Positions 1 to 13,000 of a stretch of 64,000 nucleotides of DNA are shown piece after piece. The stretch is from assembly GCF_003945595.2 (NCBI RefSeq), contig NW_024104506.1:558001-622000 (forward strand), in the 5' to 3' direction. The stretch comes from Pipra filicauda (lineage: Eukaryota; Chordata; Aves; Passeriformes; Pipridae). Position 1 is the first letter of the stretch, and each line of letters begins with the position of its first letter. The position numbers and the translations under genes are program-made. Below the pieces are notes generated by a model that was given only the letters and a program-made list of their open reading frames with translations, was not told where the DNA came from and made no database searches.

Positions 1-310
1 TTGGACTGGGATTTATGTTGGCTCTTGCTCATCTGTGCCTTCACACCACTCACAGCAGAGAGGTCTGCTTTAAAGCCACGATTTGGAGAGCTGAAGGTGA
101 AATTAAATATCCAGCAGAGCTTTCCAGGTCAGGTCCTGCAGCAGAAGTGGAGTCAGAAGAGCCTCATGGCCACAAACCCCTGGACAACTGCCTTGATTAA
201 CGGACTGACTGCTAATTATCACACTGGCATAAGAAACAGGCCAGGCTGGGCTTGGCATGATAGGCTGACCCTAGCTGGGATCCCGGGATGCCAGACCCTG
301 GGAAGCTTCT
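1..310. other. Left flank, nothing recognised
   Basis: Gene-free sequence. Short open frames are present but have no family resemblance, splice signals or start context. No repeat family was recognised before the CR1 fragment that follows. Confidence 0.5.
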
Positions 311-2070
311 TGGTTGGAAAAGGTCTCTAAGATCATCAAGTCCAACCCTTCCCCAGTGCTGCCAAGGTGTCATGGTTTGAGATAGCCCCAAAATCCAATT
401 CCCTAGCTCCATTCCCCCTCCCACATCTCAACCTAATGTGAGATGGGCTTTTCCAGACAAAACACGCCAGACTCAAAGTGGGGGAAAGGGAATATATTAC
501 AATGACTGTGCAAATAAATACTATAACACATTATACACACCATCACAACTATCTCTACCATGACATAAAGTATTTACAATGGATCAGATCTCTTCTCCCC
601 TCCAAATAAAAGTCCAGGAGGGAAAGAAGGACAGATCCCTTCCAGTCTCTGAACAGCAGGAGTATCTTCTAAGGCAGCAGGTTTCTTCTTCTCATGCATG
701 CAGCAGCTGATAGCTGGATTTCTTTTCAATACGCACAAGGGGGTCTCCAAGTCCCTTGGCTCTCCTTCGGTCCAAGCGAAGGCCTCACCTGTGGGCTGCC
801 AGCAGGGACAAGACTCGCGTCACCACAGGCATATCACGAAATGCAGGGGCATCTTCGTGAAAGTCCCTTCCTCAGGGGATTCACCCCTGAGTCAGAACAT
901 CTTGGGCAGCATTCAGTTGCAAGCCTTTGCCTCAAGAGTTCTACCAGAGCTCCTGTGCTCTGTCTCAGGCTGCCAGGCTTGTCAGCAGCAGCGAGGGGGG
1001 CCAAGGTCAACTCCCCCCGCATGCCATCTGGCCGTCCCGGTCCAGCTCCGGGACGTCTTTTCAGCTTCTTAGCTCCTCTCTCTCTCTCCAGTGCTGCATG
1101 TCTAAAACTCTTCTCCTTAATAGGAGTCCATCTCCCTCTTTTCTCAGAGGGATCTCAAAGGAGTTTTGGGGGGTCTGGTATCAGTCTTACCCCCAGAACT
1201 CTGTCTCTCAGCTGCTGGCTCTCTCTCTCCCTTTCCAGGAGTCTTCTCTGTGGTGCTGCATGTTGTTTCTGCTGCTCCTCCAGTTCAGGTCTTATCTGTC
1301 CTGGCTCTCTGCCACCGTTTCTCTGGTCAGTGCCGGCTGCTGCTCTGTGCCCATGGAGAAAAACATCTCCCAGCATAACTACAGGCACCTAGCTCAGCTT
1401 TATGCTGTTCCAGGTCCCCGCAGGCCCCCGCTGGGGGCTGGGGGGCCAAAGCCCCCACCTGTGGGGCTCTGAGCCCCTTCCTCGTGGCTCTACAACATGG
1501 CCACCACTCCTAACAACCAAAACTACAACTCATCTCTTCCGGTGAGCTTGTGGGATGTTGACATTTTTGCAGGAGCGCCCATTGGGCAAAACTTCAAAAC
1601 TTCCAGGGGTTTCCACCCCTTGGGGTCTACCACTTTCCTTAGCCTCTGGGGGAAAACAAAGTCCAAACCACTACACAAGGCCACCACTGACCCATGTCCC
1701 CAAGTGCCACATCCATAGAGCTGTTAAATCCCTCCAGGAGTGGGGACTCCACCCTTGCCCTGGGCAGCTGTGACAGGGCTGGGCAGCCCTTTCCATGACG
1801 GAATTTTTCCCCAATATCCAACCTAAACCTCCTCTGGCACAGCCTGAGGCCGTTCCCTCTCCTGTCCCTTGTTCCCTGGCAGCAGAGCCCGACCCCCCTC
1901 TGGCTCCCCCCTCCTGTCAAGGAGTTGCAGAGCCAGAAGGTCCCTCCTGAGCTTCCTTTTCTCCAGGCTGAGCCCCCCCAACTCCCTCAGCTGCTCCTGC
2001 TGCTCCAGCCCCTTCCCCAGCTCCGTTCCCTTCCCTGGACACGCTCCAGCCCCTCCAAGTGTCTTGTAGG
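308..2070 (-). mobile_element. CR1 LINE 3' fragment, split by an LTR insertion
   Basis: The left piece (about 308-367) and the right piece (about 1676-2070) together read as one avian CR1 in antisense: a 'ggttggaaaagg...tccaaccc' block, then 'gccaccactgacccatgtcccc', then the CR1 body to 'gtcttgtag'. The two halves are contiguous in CR1 and are separated only by the LTR at 368-1675. The element is truncated at its 5' end, as most avian CR1 copies are, and has no coding capacity. The CR1 insertion must predate the LTR. Confidence 0.85.
368..1675. mobile_element. Solo LTR of an endogenous retrovirus (about 1.3 kb)
   Basis: The element begins TGTCATGG and ends ACTACA, so it has the TG...CA ends (here TGT...ACA) of an LTR. 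It is flanked on both sides by the 5-bp direct repeat caagg (363-367 and 1676-1680), and the interrupted CR1 reads on perfectly once the element and one repeat copy are removed. A 5-bp target duplication fits the ERVL-like class better than 4 or 6 bp. No internal retroviral genes or second LTR are present, so it is a solo LTR left by recombination. Orientation is not certain. The open frames inside it (for example 694-1392) are chance pyrimidine-rich frames. Confidence 0.8.
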
Positions 2071-4444
2071 TGACACCAGAGCCACACTCAGCCCCACCCA
2101 GACCCATTTCTCTCCAGCCTCTGGAAAACAGGAGTCATGAGGAACCTGCCAGTCTCACACACTCCATGTTCCTTCATGGAGTGAAGTTGTTGTGTCAGTG
2201 CTTCTCAAATTACTTAGGAGAAAAAAGGGGGGAAAAAAGAAACACTTCAAAGTGTGAAATACATTTCCATGCTGACAACCAACTTCCAGCGTGTTTTTTT
2301 CAGTGGGAACTTGTTCACAGCAAATGAGTCGATTTGTGTTTACTAGGAGGCAATTAAAGCTGAAGGTTTGAAGCATTCCCAGTGGGATGGGTCATCCCAA
2401 GCACTCATCCCGTTATCATCATCAGCGCTCCCCTGCCATTGCTCAACACTTCTCCTGCCACAGGTGCAGGGAGAAGGAGAAAGCAACACAGGGACAAGGG
2501 GAAATCCATCTTCTGTAGCATCTCTTGGCCAATCTCCTGCTTCCAGCATCCCTTCTGGAACATGGTCACCTGTATCCATCAGGAGCTGCCACTTTAGGGC
2601 TGAAGCCAAGGGGAATATGCTAAAGGCACCACTGACGACGAGGTAGTAAACACCCACAGTCATGAGCATTGCCAAAATCCCCTGGATAACCCCAGTCCCT
2701 GCCAGGGACACCCAGATTTGCCATCACCCTGAAGAGAAAATGCCATGGCAGCTTTATCAGCCTCAGATCTCAAAACTGGGACGTGGAAGGTAATCCCAGT
2801 GCTTTGGGGAATGTAGTTCAAACCAAGAAGCTGCAGGATGCAGGAAGGATGCTTGGAATAACAGCCCAAGGGGGTTATTCTCTCCTCCAAGAGGGAGAGT
2901 TTGAAGACTGAATTTTGAGCTCATGACCCAGGCACCACCAGGCACAACCCTTCCCCCTGCCCAGCCTTTCCACAGCCCTTTTTGTCCTGTCTGGCTGAAG
3001 TTTCCACCCTTGGCAGCACTGACCCAGCCCCACATCCCATTTTTCCCAGCTGATTGCCTTCTGGTGCTTAAAATGAAGGAAAACAATGGGAGCTCATCCA
3101 TCAGGGGCTGCCAGAGCCTGCCCTCTGTCCCTGCCCTGCCTGGGGTGTTTTTTTCCTCACTAAATTCAATTAGGGATGATCAGGAGCTTCTCCCAAGAGG
3201 AGCACTGGGCTGGTGGCCTCTCCTCCCGTGCTGGTCCCTCTGCTTGTTGCCAGAGGTGGCCTCAGCTCTGTCTTTGTCCCTTGGTGTCACCACAGAGGGG
3301 AGGTCACAGGAGTGGGTCCCATGGGATGGCTGCTGGGGACAGAGCAGGGATGGAGCTGCCCAAATCCTCCGCTCAACCCCTGCTCACCTCCTCCCCCAGC
3401 CCCTCTTTTGGGCAAAGCCCCCCAAAGCTGTGACCAGCACCATCCTCATGGGTGACAGAGTCAAACCTCCTGGGGTGAAGCAGCCAAAAGGCTCTTGTTT
3501 AACCCCAGAGGGGCACCCACAGCCTTATCCCCACCACACCAGGGTTTCCTGTGTTGCTGGAGGCTGCATCCCAGCTCCTTCCAACCTGGGGAAAGCCTTT
3601 CCAGTGGGATTTCCCTATTCCAGTGGGATAGCGGGGGTATTCCCTGCTGAATGCCCAGGAAAACAATATAAAGAAATAAATATTGGAAAATATTTTAAAA
3701 GCAGTGCATGCACAGGGGGAGACCTGGGTGTGGGGCAGCCCTGAGGCCCCCTTGCAGGGCCTCAGCAGGAGGATATTTGCACTGGGCTGTTGAAAAAGCT
3801 CTTTATGTCCCTAGAGAGCATCTAAAGGCACGGGGTGGCTTTTCCAACAGCCACATCTGGTGGTCCAGGAGCAAAACCAGCGGCTCTGATGGAGCCTGTT
3901 TGATTCTAAGAATTAAATACTGATGGATTCAGGCTTGGAACGGGAAAGTTCTCCACGATGCAACATTGGGGAAGGCAGGGACAGCAGAGAGGGAGCTCTG
4001 AGCCGAGTGTTAAATGAAAACTCCCCATTTTCAGAGAGGATGCTCCTGCCTAAGGAGGTTTGGGACAGTGAAAGAGCAGCATGAGGAGTAGGAGAGGCAA
4101 CACACACCCCTGGCTGCTCATAAACACCAAGTCAGAGGTTTGCCCTTCCCTCTAGCATGATGGATAGCCAGGAATCTCCAATGGATGGAGATGGAAAAGA
4201 CAAAGCCTCCCCAGGGTGCCCATGGCTCACTCTAGACTCATTAATGGAGCAGCTCATCAGGCTCCACACATAATTACAGAGTGTTACAAATTCAATTGCT
4301 GCCTGAGGAGAGCAGGATTCTCCTGGGCATTTTGAAACTCTGGGAGGTACCCAAGGAACACACAGGGCAAGATCCAAGTTCCTGCCTGGCTCACAGGTGG
4401 TGCCCAGAGTGGGAAGGCTGGGAAGGATGATCCCAGTGCCTGCC
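2071..4444. other. Intergenic sequence downstream of AMER1
   Basis: About 2.4 kb without a recognisable gene. An open frame at 2343-2711 on the minus strand contains one hydrophobic stretch, but an in-frame stop follows the nearest plausible splice acceptor and no family is recognised. The 273-codon plus-strand frame at 2923-3744 has no domain signature. No repeat was identified with confidence. Confidence 0.5.
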
Positions 4445-5104
4445 TGTCCTAGTTAGAACAGCTGGGACCAGTTCATCATTGTATGGGTGTAACCCAAAAC
4501 TGTGTATTCTATAGCCTTCCATGCCATTTCCCAGAAATTGTTATCAATGAACCATTTACACCATCTGCCCATAGAGCTTGACTCCTCAGGCTATAAACTG
4601 GGTGTTAAGAGGCCTGCGAGACAGAAGGATGCTCTTGTCCTCACACTCTTTGTGGAGCTCCCCACCCTGAGGGAAGTGCTGGGCATTCCTGCCTGAACTG
4701 GAGAATATATAATCTTGGAGTCTTGGAACTTTTTTAACCACTCATGGGATCCAGAGGAAGACTGCAGACCACCACTCTCAACTGGACTGCAGACCACCAC
4801 TTTTCAACCAGACTGCAACCATCACTCTCGACCGGACTGCAATCACCACTCTTGACCAGACTGCAACAGCACTCTCACCAACAGGTTTTTCCCCTCTCCT
4901 TTTCCTTTGGACTCAGGGGGGCCAAAGAACACCACTCTGTTCATTCCCCAGGGTGCTGGGTTATACATTTGGGTTTTGTGGGTTAAAACCAATTGTTTGT
5001 CTGTATAATCGTACTTATTGTATTATTTTATTAAATTGTTATTCTGACTTATAATCTCTCTTTTGAGTTCATTTCCCCTGCTGGTTTACCTTTAAACCAG
5101 CACA
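4445..5104 (+). mobile_element. Solo LTR of an endogenous retrovirus (660 bp)
   Basis: The element begins TGTCCTAG and ends CAGCACA, and is flanked by the 5-bp direct repeat ctgcc (4440-4444 and 5105-5109). It contains a TATA-like 'gaatatataa' near 4703 and an A/T-rich stretch near 5020-5040, where an LTR poly(A) region would lie; this is why I orient it on the plus strand. A short minisatellite lies in the middle. No coding region or partner LTR is present. Confidence 0.8.
4760..4881 (+). repeat. Minisatellite inside the 660-bp LTR
   Basis: Five imperfect tandem units of 22-26 bp each start with 'gactgca' and continue with a 'ccaccactct'-type core. The units differ from each other by several substitutions and small indels, so this is an old array. 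It probably belongs to the LTR family itself and did not arise at this locus. Confidence 0.8.
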
Positions 5105-5915
5105 CTGCCTCACCCTTACACAATACCCACCACTGCCAGGGCAGCTTTCCTCCCAAAATCCAGCCATGGATTCCCCTGGGCTGGGCATGGAGGAGGAGGG
5201 TGGAACAGGAGCAATGCAGGAAGAGGGGTTTCCATTGAACAGCGCCGGAGCAGAGGGAAGAGCAGATGCCTCATCCCTCCCTCATCTCTCAATTCCTCCG
5301 TGGCCCCCAACCCCACCACACCGGGGAGCACCTCAGCAGCCCCAGGGACACTGAGGGGCTGTTCCCTAAAGCCCATGGGAGGGAGGAGCTGTTTGTCAGG
5401 GAAGTTGCAGTTCTCAGCAGTGCCTTTGCCCCAGGGAGAGCAGGATCCAGGGATACAGGAGAGACAGCCTGGAGGCACTCCCAGAGCAACAGAACTTAAT
5501 GCTGCTAAATAATTATGCTGATAAATTCCCTTAGAAATGGTCACTGCACAATAAAAAACCATTAAAACCACCCCTCCAGCCCCTTCTCTGCTGTACCAGG
5601 TAAGACGGGGGGAGTTACCTCGGAGCCAGGTCTAGTGACAGCAGAGGATGAGAAATGAGGAGGGAAAAAAATCTGACTCTGGGGGCTGGAGCCTTAAACG
5701 ATGGATATTTTCCATAATTTCCATCCTTTAATGGCACAGGGTTTGAGGACTGTGTGTTATGGACCAGCCATGCCCTGCTCCAAAGCATCTCTGCTACCTT
5801 CTCCCATGGAAAAATCCACCTCGCTGGCAAATAATCAACACACAGGAGAGGAGAGGGAAAGAAAAAGATTAAATCAAGCATAAAATAAGCAGGAAAAAAA
5901 AGTAAACCACAAGAG
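5105..5915. other. Intergenic sequence between LTR and AMER1 3' end
   Basis: No gene or repeat family recognised apart from the target duplication of the LTR at 5105-5109. The minus-strand sequence just below 5935 is T/G-rich, as expected downstream of a cleavage site. Confidence 0.45.
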
Positions 5916-5919
5916 AAAT

Positions 5920-8900
5920 CCAACATTCTCTAAAAATCTGAAGTTTATTCATTAGAATTCAGTGAAAGGAACATTCATTTTAAAACACAATCAATACATT
6001 AAAAACTTGAAAGGACTAGTAGCAATGAGACCAGAAAGAAAACAAAAACAACCCCAAAATTCAGACAGGTTGGTCGCCTGGGAGGAGCCACCAGCCCGGC
6101 AGTGGGATGGGGCAGCTAAGGACAAGGGTCAATTCCTTTTTTTTCTTTAGAGCAGAGAGGCTTTTCTAAGATTTGAATTTTTCACTTCACCCAAGGGGAG
6201 CTTTAGTGTGACTCAATAGGGATGAGAAGAGCAGGAGGCCCCAGCTGGAGAGGAGGGAGCCCAAAATTCCAGGACAGAGGGAATATGGAAGGCAAGGTGG
6301 GTCTGAGGCCCGGGAATGTTTGCTGAGCAACTTGTGCTGGGAATGGGGCAAACCCGATGAACAAAAACTTTTAAAGAGCCAAATCAGCAGCAATTGACAT
6401 CTCTGCTGGGGGAAAAAAATCTGATTTTGGCTGGGTTTTAGCTTTCCAAAAGCTCTCCTCTCTTCTGATCCCAAAAGCCAAGGCAGTATCACTGCAGGAA
6501 GATGCTTTAGTGGTGTTGGCAATGCAGGTGGCACTGGGCTGGAGCTCCCAGCCAGGAGAAAGGAGGAGAAGGTGGCCAGCCCTGCTAATCCAGGATTATT
6601 TAAGGAGCAATCCATAGGCCTGGAGCAGGTGTTGCTGCCTGCATGAGGGTGAAATTCCAGCTCCCAGCCCAAACAGGAAGCACCAAAGAGAGAGGGAATC
6701 TGTTAAAGAGCACTGCCAAGCACCAACCAACGGCATGCCTGGGGATTTAAAAAAAGCCCCAAATTTGGATAAAACAATGTAAGGAGACAGCAGGGAAAGC
6801 CCCAACTGACACCCGTGGGCTTCTACTTTAGAGATGGTCAACAGCACCTGGAGGGAGAAATCACCAAAATCCACAAATTCAGGTTAAAAACAACACTTAG
6901 AAGAAATGAAAGAACAGTTGGACAAGTGTGACAGAGCAGGATTAGAGACGTCTAAGTGGGGTGTGCAAAGTGTGTGTGTGCTGCAAGGGGCTAGAGTTAT
7001 TCCAGCTGGGAAGTGGCTCAGCACATTCCTGGAGGAGCACAGGAGGGTTCCTGGCAGGGCATGGGCACGGCAGCAGCAGGAATTGCCTTTTCTCCACGGG
7101 AAGGGCAAACCACACCACTTGGAACGACGACAAACACGAGTAAAAGAACAGTCTGTAAAATCTTTCCCATGATTATAAAATGCAAAACTATACAAAAATA
7201 GAGAAAAATCGACATTTTTCTTAGGTATATAAAAACAAACAAACCAAATAAAACCCCAAAGTCCCCAAAATGCAATACAGAATCACTTGGTAGGCTGACC
7301 CCAATGGCAGTGGTTTCATCACAAGTTCACAGCCCCAATTTATCACTTTAGGCACAGCCCTAACTTATCACTTTTCCCTGGAAGGGACAAATTCCTCGAG
7401 TTTTTCCTTAATATCTTGGCAAGACAATCTGCTATTCCTGACTTTTAAGACTGATTTGTGGTTAGGAAGCCCTTTTGCATGAAAAACCTCAATGAGCACT
7501 CCCAAATTTGAGCTCCTCGGGTAAGGCAGTGTTGGACTGATCCAGATCCAGCCCAGATTTTTTCCTACGTATCCCAGGGTGTTTTGGGAAGAGGCAGTGA
7601 AATCCAATACCTACTGCAGTGATCATTTACAGGCTGAGTTACTGCATTGAAAATCCTTATTTCTTTGGGTTAACGGGGCAGAATCCACCGCTAGTCCAGC
7701 AAATTAATGTTTAGAAAACTTGTTGTAATTCAGCAGATATTTGTTTCATGTAATTCCCATTGAATTAAGAGGAGAAACCTTTGGTATAAAGTCAGATTAT
7801 CAAGCCTTGGCTGTATTGCTCCCCCTAAACCTCCCCAGCACGTACCTACAACTGAAAACATTATTCCTAGAGACACCTTGGCGACAGAACATTCATTGTA
7901 GCACCGAGACACTTCCAACCCCCAGCAGGACTTTGGCAAAGGCTGCACCACAGCTGAACAAAAACTACAAGCCCCAGAACCCACGAGATGCCTTTGGTGA
8001 GACGCTAAAACAAAGGAAAACAGGAGTTAAACCCAGTAAAGGGCCGTGAGGGTGTGTGGCAATGTCTGCCATGCCCCCGTGGTTTGTGGTCTGGGGATGG
8101 TGGTGAGATGGGCAGGGCTGAGACCTGGCCCTGACCTGGCTCCCAGCAAGGGGAGCCTGCCCCAGTGAGGAATATTCCAATGTTCCAACATTCCAATACT
8201 CATTAGCAGCTGTTCACATGCAGCACTAACAAGAGGAGACACAACCTTGGAGCGAGGGGACCTTCCACTGGCTGACCACATTCTCCTCTTCAGGAGCGGC
8301 ACCAAGAGCCAGGTTTCTCCCAGGAAATCCTCTCTGGTGTCACAGAGGGATGGGAGAAAAGACCCATGGCATGATGGGCTCCTGCAGGAACTCCCTGCCG
8401 CAGGAAAAATTAAGGTTTAAGCCCATGGATGCACAGATAGGTCTGTGCCACCTCAGCGGTCTGGGCAGGGAAATAAAATCACACCCAGCCTGGCTTTGCT
8501 TTTCCCTGCTCCTTCCCAGATATTCAAGGACAAGGCAGAAAGAATCTCTTCTCAAAACGAAATATGATTTTGCTCTGGGGGAAAAAAAAATACCAAACCG
8601 AAAGCAGCTCCTTGTGCTGGAAAACACAGTGATGCCAAAGAGCTGCTGCTGGAGCCCCTGGAGCCACATCCATGTGGAGGCGAGAGCAGCAGGAGGGGGA
8701 CCCAGCACAGCAGGAAAAGGGAATTTGGGTTGGGCAGAGCCATCCCTTGCTCCACAAATGGGGAAAAACTCTGGTATTTCCAGCTTGGGATTATTTTTTT
8801 AAATGCTACAGATTCTGCTGGAAAGAAAAGCAGGAAAGGGGCAACAAGGGGTGGGGGAACAAAAACCAGTGGAAAGAGAATTAAAATCAGAACACAGAAC

Positions 8901-10096
8901 TTGCGAAGGAGGAGGAGGAGGCAGCTTTGTGTCATGGACAGGGAGGTCTGGATCAGAGAAAAGGCTGTTTGGGATCATGAGGACAGGGGAGAAGCCCCAA
9001 GGACCAACGGTCTGAAACAGATGTCACGGGAGCTCATTATGATCCCCCAGGCAAAGTCTGACCCCTCAGCTTGTGTCCCTCCTCCATGTTCCTTCAAAGA
9101 GGAGGAGAAAAATCCCAAACCTGCAGCAACCTCCAGCTTTTTTGTTCCCTCCAGCCAGAGGAAGAGGCCATGAAGCCCAATTTAGGCATTCCAACAAACA
9201 CGAAACTTCCCTCCTGTGAGTTTATGCAAAGAAAACAACCATAAAATAACAAAATTAAATTAAAAAGCCACAAAACTTCCTTTTGAGAAAGTAACAGCAT
9301 CTGCCACTTCACAGCTACAGGCATGATGCAAATTTAGCTTATTTCAAAGACCTCATCCATGTGCCCATGGTCCTGGAGAGACGAGGAGCTGGGACAAAGC
9401 ACAGGAAAGGTTTCCACCAGGAATTACACTCTGGGAAGACAGACCACAACAAAGAAGGAACTGACACTTTGTTCTTGAAAGGGACACCACAAACAGCACA
9501 TCTCTCCAGGCAAATTGAAACTGGACCTGGAGAGCATTATCAGCACGCACACAAAAGCTCCTGCTTTCCTTTGGGGCAAGGAAAAAAAAGTAATAAATAA
9601 AAATGTTGCTGCAAAGTTCCCCTTCCAGCAGACTCATCCCCTGGGAACAACCAGCATCCTTCGCCCCAGCTCCACAATCAACACCAAGATGGAAGACATT
9701 CAAAGTGAGTTTGAATCAAAACATTTCACCGAGAAGGGGAAAAGAAATCCCATTTCTCTCAAAAGTGTCCCCAAGGCTTGTTCCCCCAGCTCCAATCCTG
9801 CCCAGACCCCGAACCTGCCACTCTGGCAACAGGTCCATTCCCAGCTTCTGTCCTGGCAGCAGTGCCAGGGGCTGCTGCTGCACTTGGCATCGGAAAGGGC
9901 TGGAAAACCAGAAAGTGCCTCAGTGTTGACACAGGAACGCCGAGGCACCTCTGATCCCCACTAGAGCACCCGCAGGGCAAGGCCCAGCTCCCATTAGTCA
10001 CCCCTACCCCGATCGCTCACAGCCTCGCCCTCCCTGCCCTGCACCACTTCCACCCTGCCTGGGGCAGCCCCTCGGTGACGGGTGACATTCCCGCAG
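5920..10096 (-). other. AMER1 3' UTR (inferred)
   Basis: This 4.2-kb stretch lies between the AMER1 stop codon and the first good minus-strand AATAAA. It contains no CR1 or LTR fragment, in contrast to the sequence on its left, which fits transcribed and constrained sequence. Runs of A/T-rich sequence alternate with short GC-richer blocks. The extent depends on the poly(A) call. Confidence 0.5.
5944..5949 (-). terminator. Candidate AMER1 polyadenylation signal
   Basis: AATAAA on the minus strand ('tttatt' on plus). It is followed on the minus strand by a T/G-rich stretch at about 5890-5930, a usual downstream element. It would give AMER1 a 3' UTR of about 4.15 kb, similar to the several-kilobase UTR of mammalian AMER1. 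Nearer or alternative sites cannot be excluded from sequence alone. Confidence 0.55.
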
Positions 10097-13000
10097 CTAC
10101 TCTGCGTCGGTGACATCGAGGGTGGTGCCGCGGCAGTGCCCGGGGGTGCCCCTGCCCTTCAGGGGCTCCACGCAGCGCTCTGGGCTCTCTGCAGGGCCGG
10201 CATTCCTGCCAGGATGCTGAGGCATGCCCTGGGCGATGCCCACGGGCTTGCCCTTGGAGCGCTTCTCTGGGGAGCAGGCAAAGCCAAAGCTCGGGGGCAG
10301 CTCCGTTTCTCCCAGGGGTACCAGGCAGGACAGCCTGGGGACCTCTCCATGGTACCTGTAGGACGCCGCTGCCTCCCGCGCCCACCGCGCCTCGGGCTGC
10401 AGGGGTAGGTTGGAGGGGCGGAGCGCATGCCGGGGCAGCTCTGGCTCTTGGGGCCGCCTGTCCAGAGCCTCCCCAGAGAGAGGCGGGAAAGGGGACACGG
10501 TGCCCGGCTCCTCGGACGGGTCCCACACGCTCTCCACGGCGCCGACCGGAGCGAAGCCCCAGAGCTCCATCCCACCGCCGTCACTGCTGCGCTGCAGGTG
10601 CTGCAGGCCTGGCCAGCTCAGCCCGCCCTCCAGGGCCGCCGGCTCGCCCTCCTCCTTGCTCCTGCTCCTCCGTGCTCCGCCCGAGTCCTTCCTGCTGCCC
10701 TCCTGCCGGGCCCAGAGCCGGCAGGGCTGCGGGCCACTCCGGGCAGCCTGTGGCTCGGCCAGCTCGAACTCCAGGCTCTCTGTGTCCAGGGAGCGGCTCC
10801 GCCGGTCCATGGAGAGCGGTGCCGGCATGGAGGGGCTGAGCCCGTGGAGGCGCAGGTGGCGGGGCAAGCTGGCCACCCCCCAGTTGCAGCTCTGGAAGGA
10901 GCCCAGGGAGAACCCCGGGGACATTCTCTCGTCACATTCAGCCAACGACTCCTTCTGTCCGTAGCCGTCGTCAAAGGCCTCGGCAATGTCCTCGCTCAGC
11001 TCTGGGTGCTGCTCACACTCCCCTTCCCCCTCCTGCTCCACGTCCACCACATCAAAGGTGACCATGGTGGGGAGGGCGGGGAGGTTCTGGGTGAAAGAGG
11101 AGCTGGAGGCCGAGCTCCCCAGGCTTTCAGAGAGGCTGGAGAAGAGGGTTCCGCTGCTGGCAAACTCCACCAGCGCCTGGGAGAAGCTCACGGCGTGCTC
11201 AGGCTCGCTGCCCACCTGGGGCTCACCGGGAGTGGGCTGCACTCTGTAGTCAGGGAACATCCCTGCCTTGGCTGGGATGGAGTCCCCAAACAACCCACAA
11301 TCCGGGTCCGAATCGAACCCCAGGGTGTTCTTCGTGAGCTGAATAAGGCAACTTCCTGGGGCTTTTTGGCTGTTGTAACAGTTTTCTGGACACAGAGTCC
11401 CTGGAAAATCCCTCCACTCTGGATTTTCAGCTCTAGCCACCGGAACCCCACCATTCACAGCCCAGTTCGGGGCGTGTGAGGCCACCTGCTCACCGCCAAG
11501 GCCACTCTGACTCTTGCCACTGGAGCTGGCTGCTCGAGTTTTACATTCAATGCACTGCTTTTCCCGGGGATGCTCCTCCTTGCTGGAAACATCCAGGCGT
11601 TTCAGGACCGGCTCCCTCTGCAGCTCCCAGTACAGCAGCTCCTTCTGAAGGGCCGCAAGACCTTCCTCTTCTGTTTCCATCACCCCTCTTTTCTGATCCA
11701 TCATCTGCTGGATCAGGCTCTTCTCCGCAGGGAGGCAGAAGTCCATGAAGTAGCTGAAGATGCCTGGGCGGGGGCCTTTGCCCTCAAACAGCGATTCCTC
11801 CCCATGAGAAGGGCTCATCAGCGCATCAAACTCATAAAGTGCATCGCCGCTGTAGCTGTCCCGGGGCAGACGGTCCTTCTTGAGCTCCTCTCCAGCCTCA
11901 TCCTCCAGCCCTGGCGTCGTGGAGTCATAATAACCCTCGTCACTGTTTGGGGCAGACTCTTGCTGGTCGCTCTGGGGTGTCAGGAGATCGACACCGTCCA
12001 TGGGGTCGCCCATGTAGGGGTGGGCATCCCCCTCGTGTGAGGTGTGTGTCTCCAGGCTGCTGCGGGACACCTGGGCCCCGTAGCTCCTGTCCCCTCGCAT
12101 GCTGCCATCCCACACCTGGTGCAAGTACTCCTCGGCCTCCTCAGGAATGGCCATCTCCTCCCCGCCACCCTGGTAGGTGACCAGGCAGGAGCTGCGCTTG
12201 GCAGCCTCCCTGCTGCGCTCCACCGAGATGCTGCTCTCGGCAATGTCAGGCTCGGCGATGTCGTCCCCGCAGCCTGTCAGGGAGTCGAAGCTCTTCAGGG
12301 AGGTGACGTCTCCCAGGATGAGGTTCAGCAGGTCCCCGGAGTGCAGGCAGGGAGGCTCGCTGTCCATGAGGTCTGGGTGGAAGGCCAGCAGCAGACTGTC
12401 ACGGTCAAACTCAGCGCAGGTGGCAGTGTCAGCCTCCAATTTCGTATCTGGAGCATCCCCATCTCCTGGTACCACCACCACTGCATCGCCCTTGGAGTTG
12501 CCCCCTTCAGCCACAGGGCAGGAGGGCTCAGGGGCCTCCCCACAGCCAGGCTCATCCCCCGGGCAGGCTGTGGGCACAGGGACTGGCCCTGCCCCCCTGC
12601 TCTCTGCGGCCCCCCGGCTCTCCACTGCCACCCCTGGGGCACTGCTGGGTTCCTCGAGGTCCCTGTTCCACTCGGGAAGCTCTGCCCTCTCACCCTCTGC
12701 AGCCTTGCTCTTCCGGTGCCGCCGGATGCTGTTAAAAAACCCCTTCAGGCCTTTTTTGGGCCTGGGAAAGGAGGACTTGTCCCCATTGGGCTTTTTGTCA
12801 CAGCCCTCGATGCTCCCAGGGGGAGAGTTGTCCTGCTGGCCCAAGTCCCCCCTGGCTCCGGTGTCCCTGGGCAGCTGAGCGCTTCGGGAGCACGGCAGGG
12901 GGCCAGGATGCACATCCAAGGGGCTGTCGGGCTGGGCCCTGTCAGACGTGGCACTGCTCAGCCCGTCATGGGTCTTGCACTTGCTGAGCCCCTTCTTGCC

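Noticed and set aside
694..1392. Plus-strand frame of 232 codons inside the LTR
   Set aside because: Lies wholly in the solo LTR, is pyrimidine-driven, and has no retroviral protein similarity.
2343..2711. Minus-strand frame with a hydrophobic stretch (GVIQGILAMLMTVGVYYLVV)
   Set aside because: The nearest good acceptor (TTTTCTCTTCAG) is followed by an in-frame TGA, no family is recognised, and no partner exons were found.
2923..3744. Plus-strand frame of 273 codons
   Set aside because: No domain, no plausible start context and no splice partners; fits chance in a GC-richer stretch.
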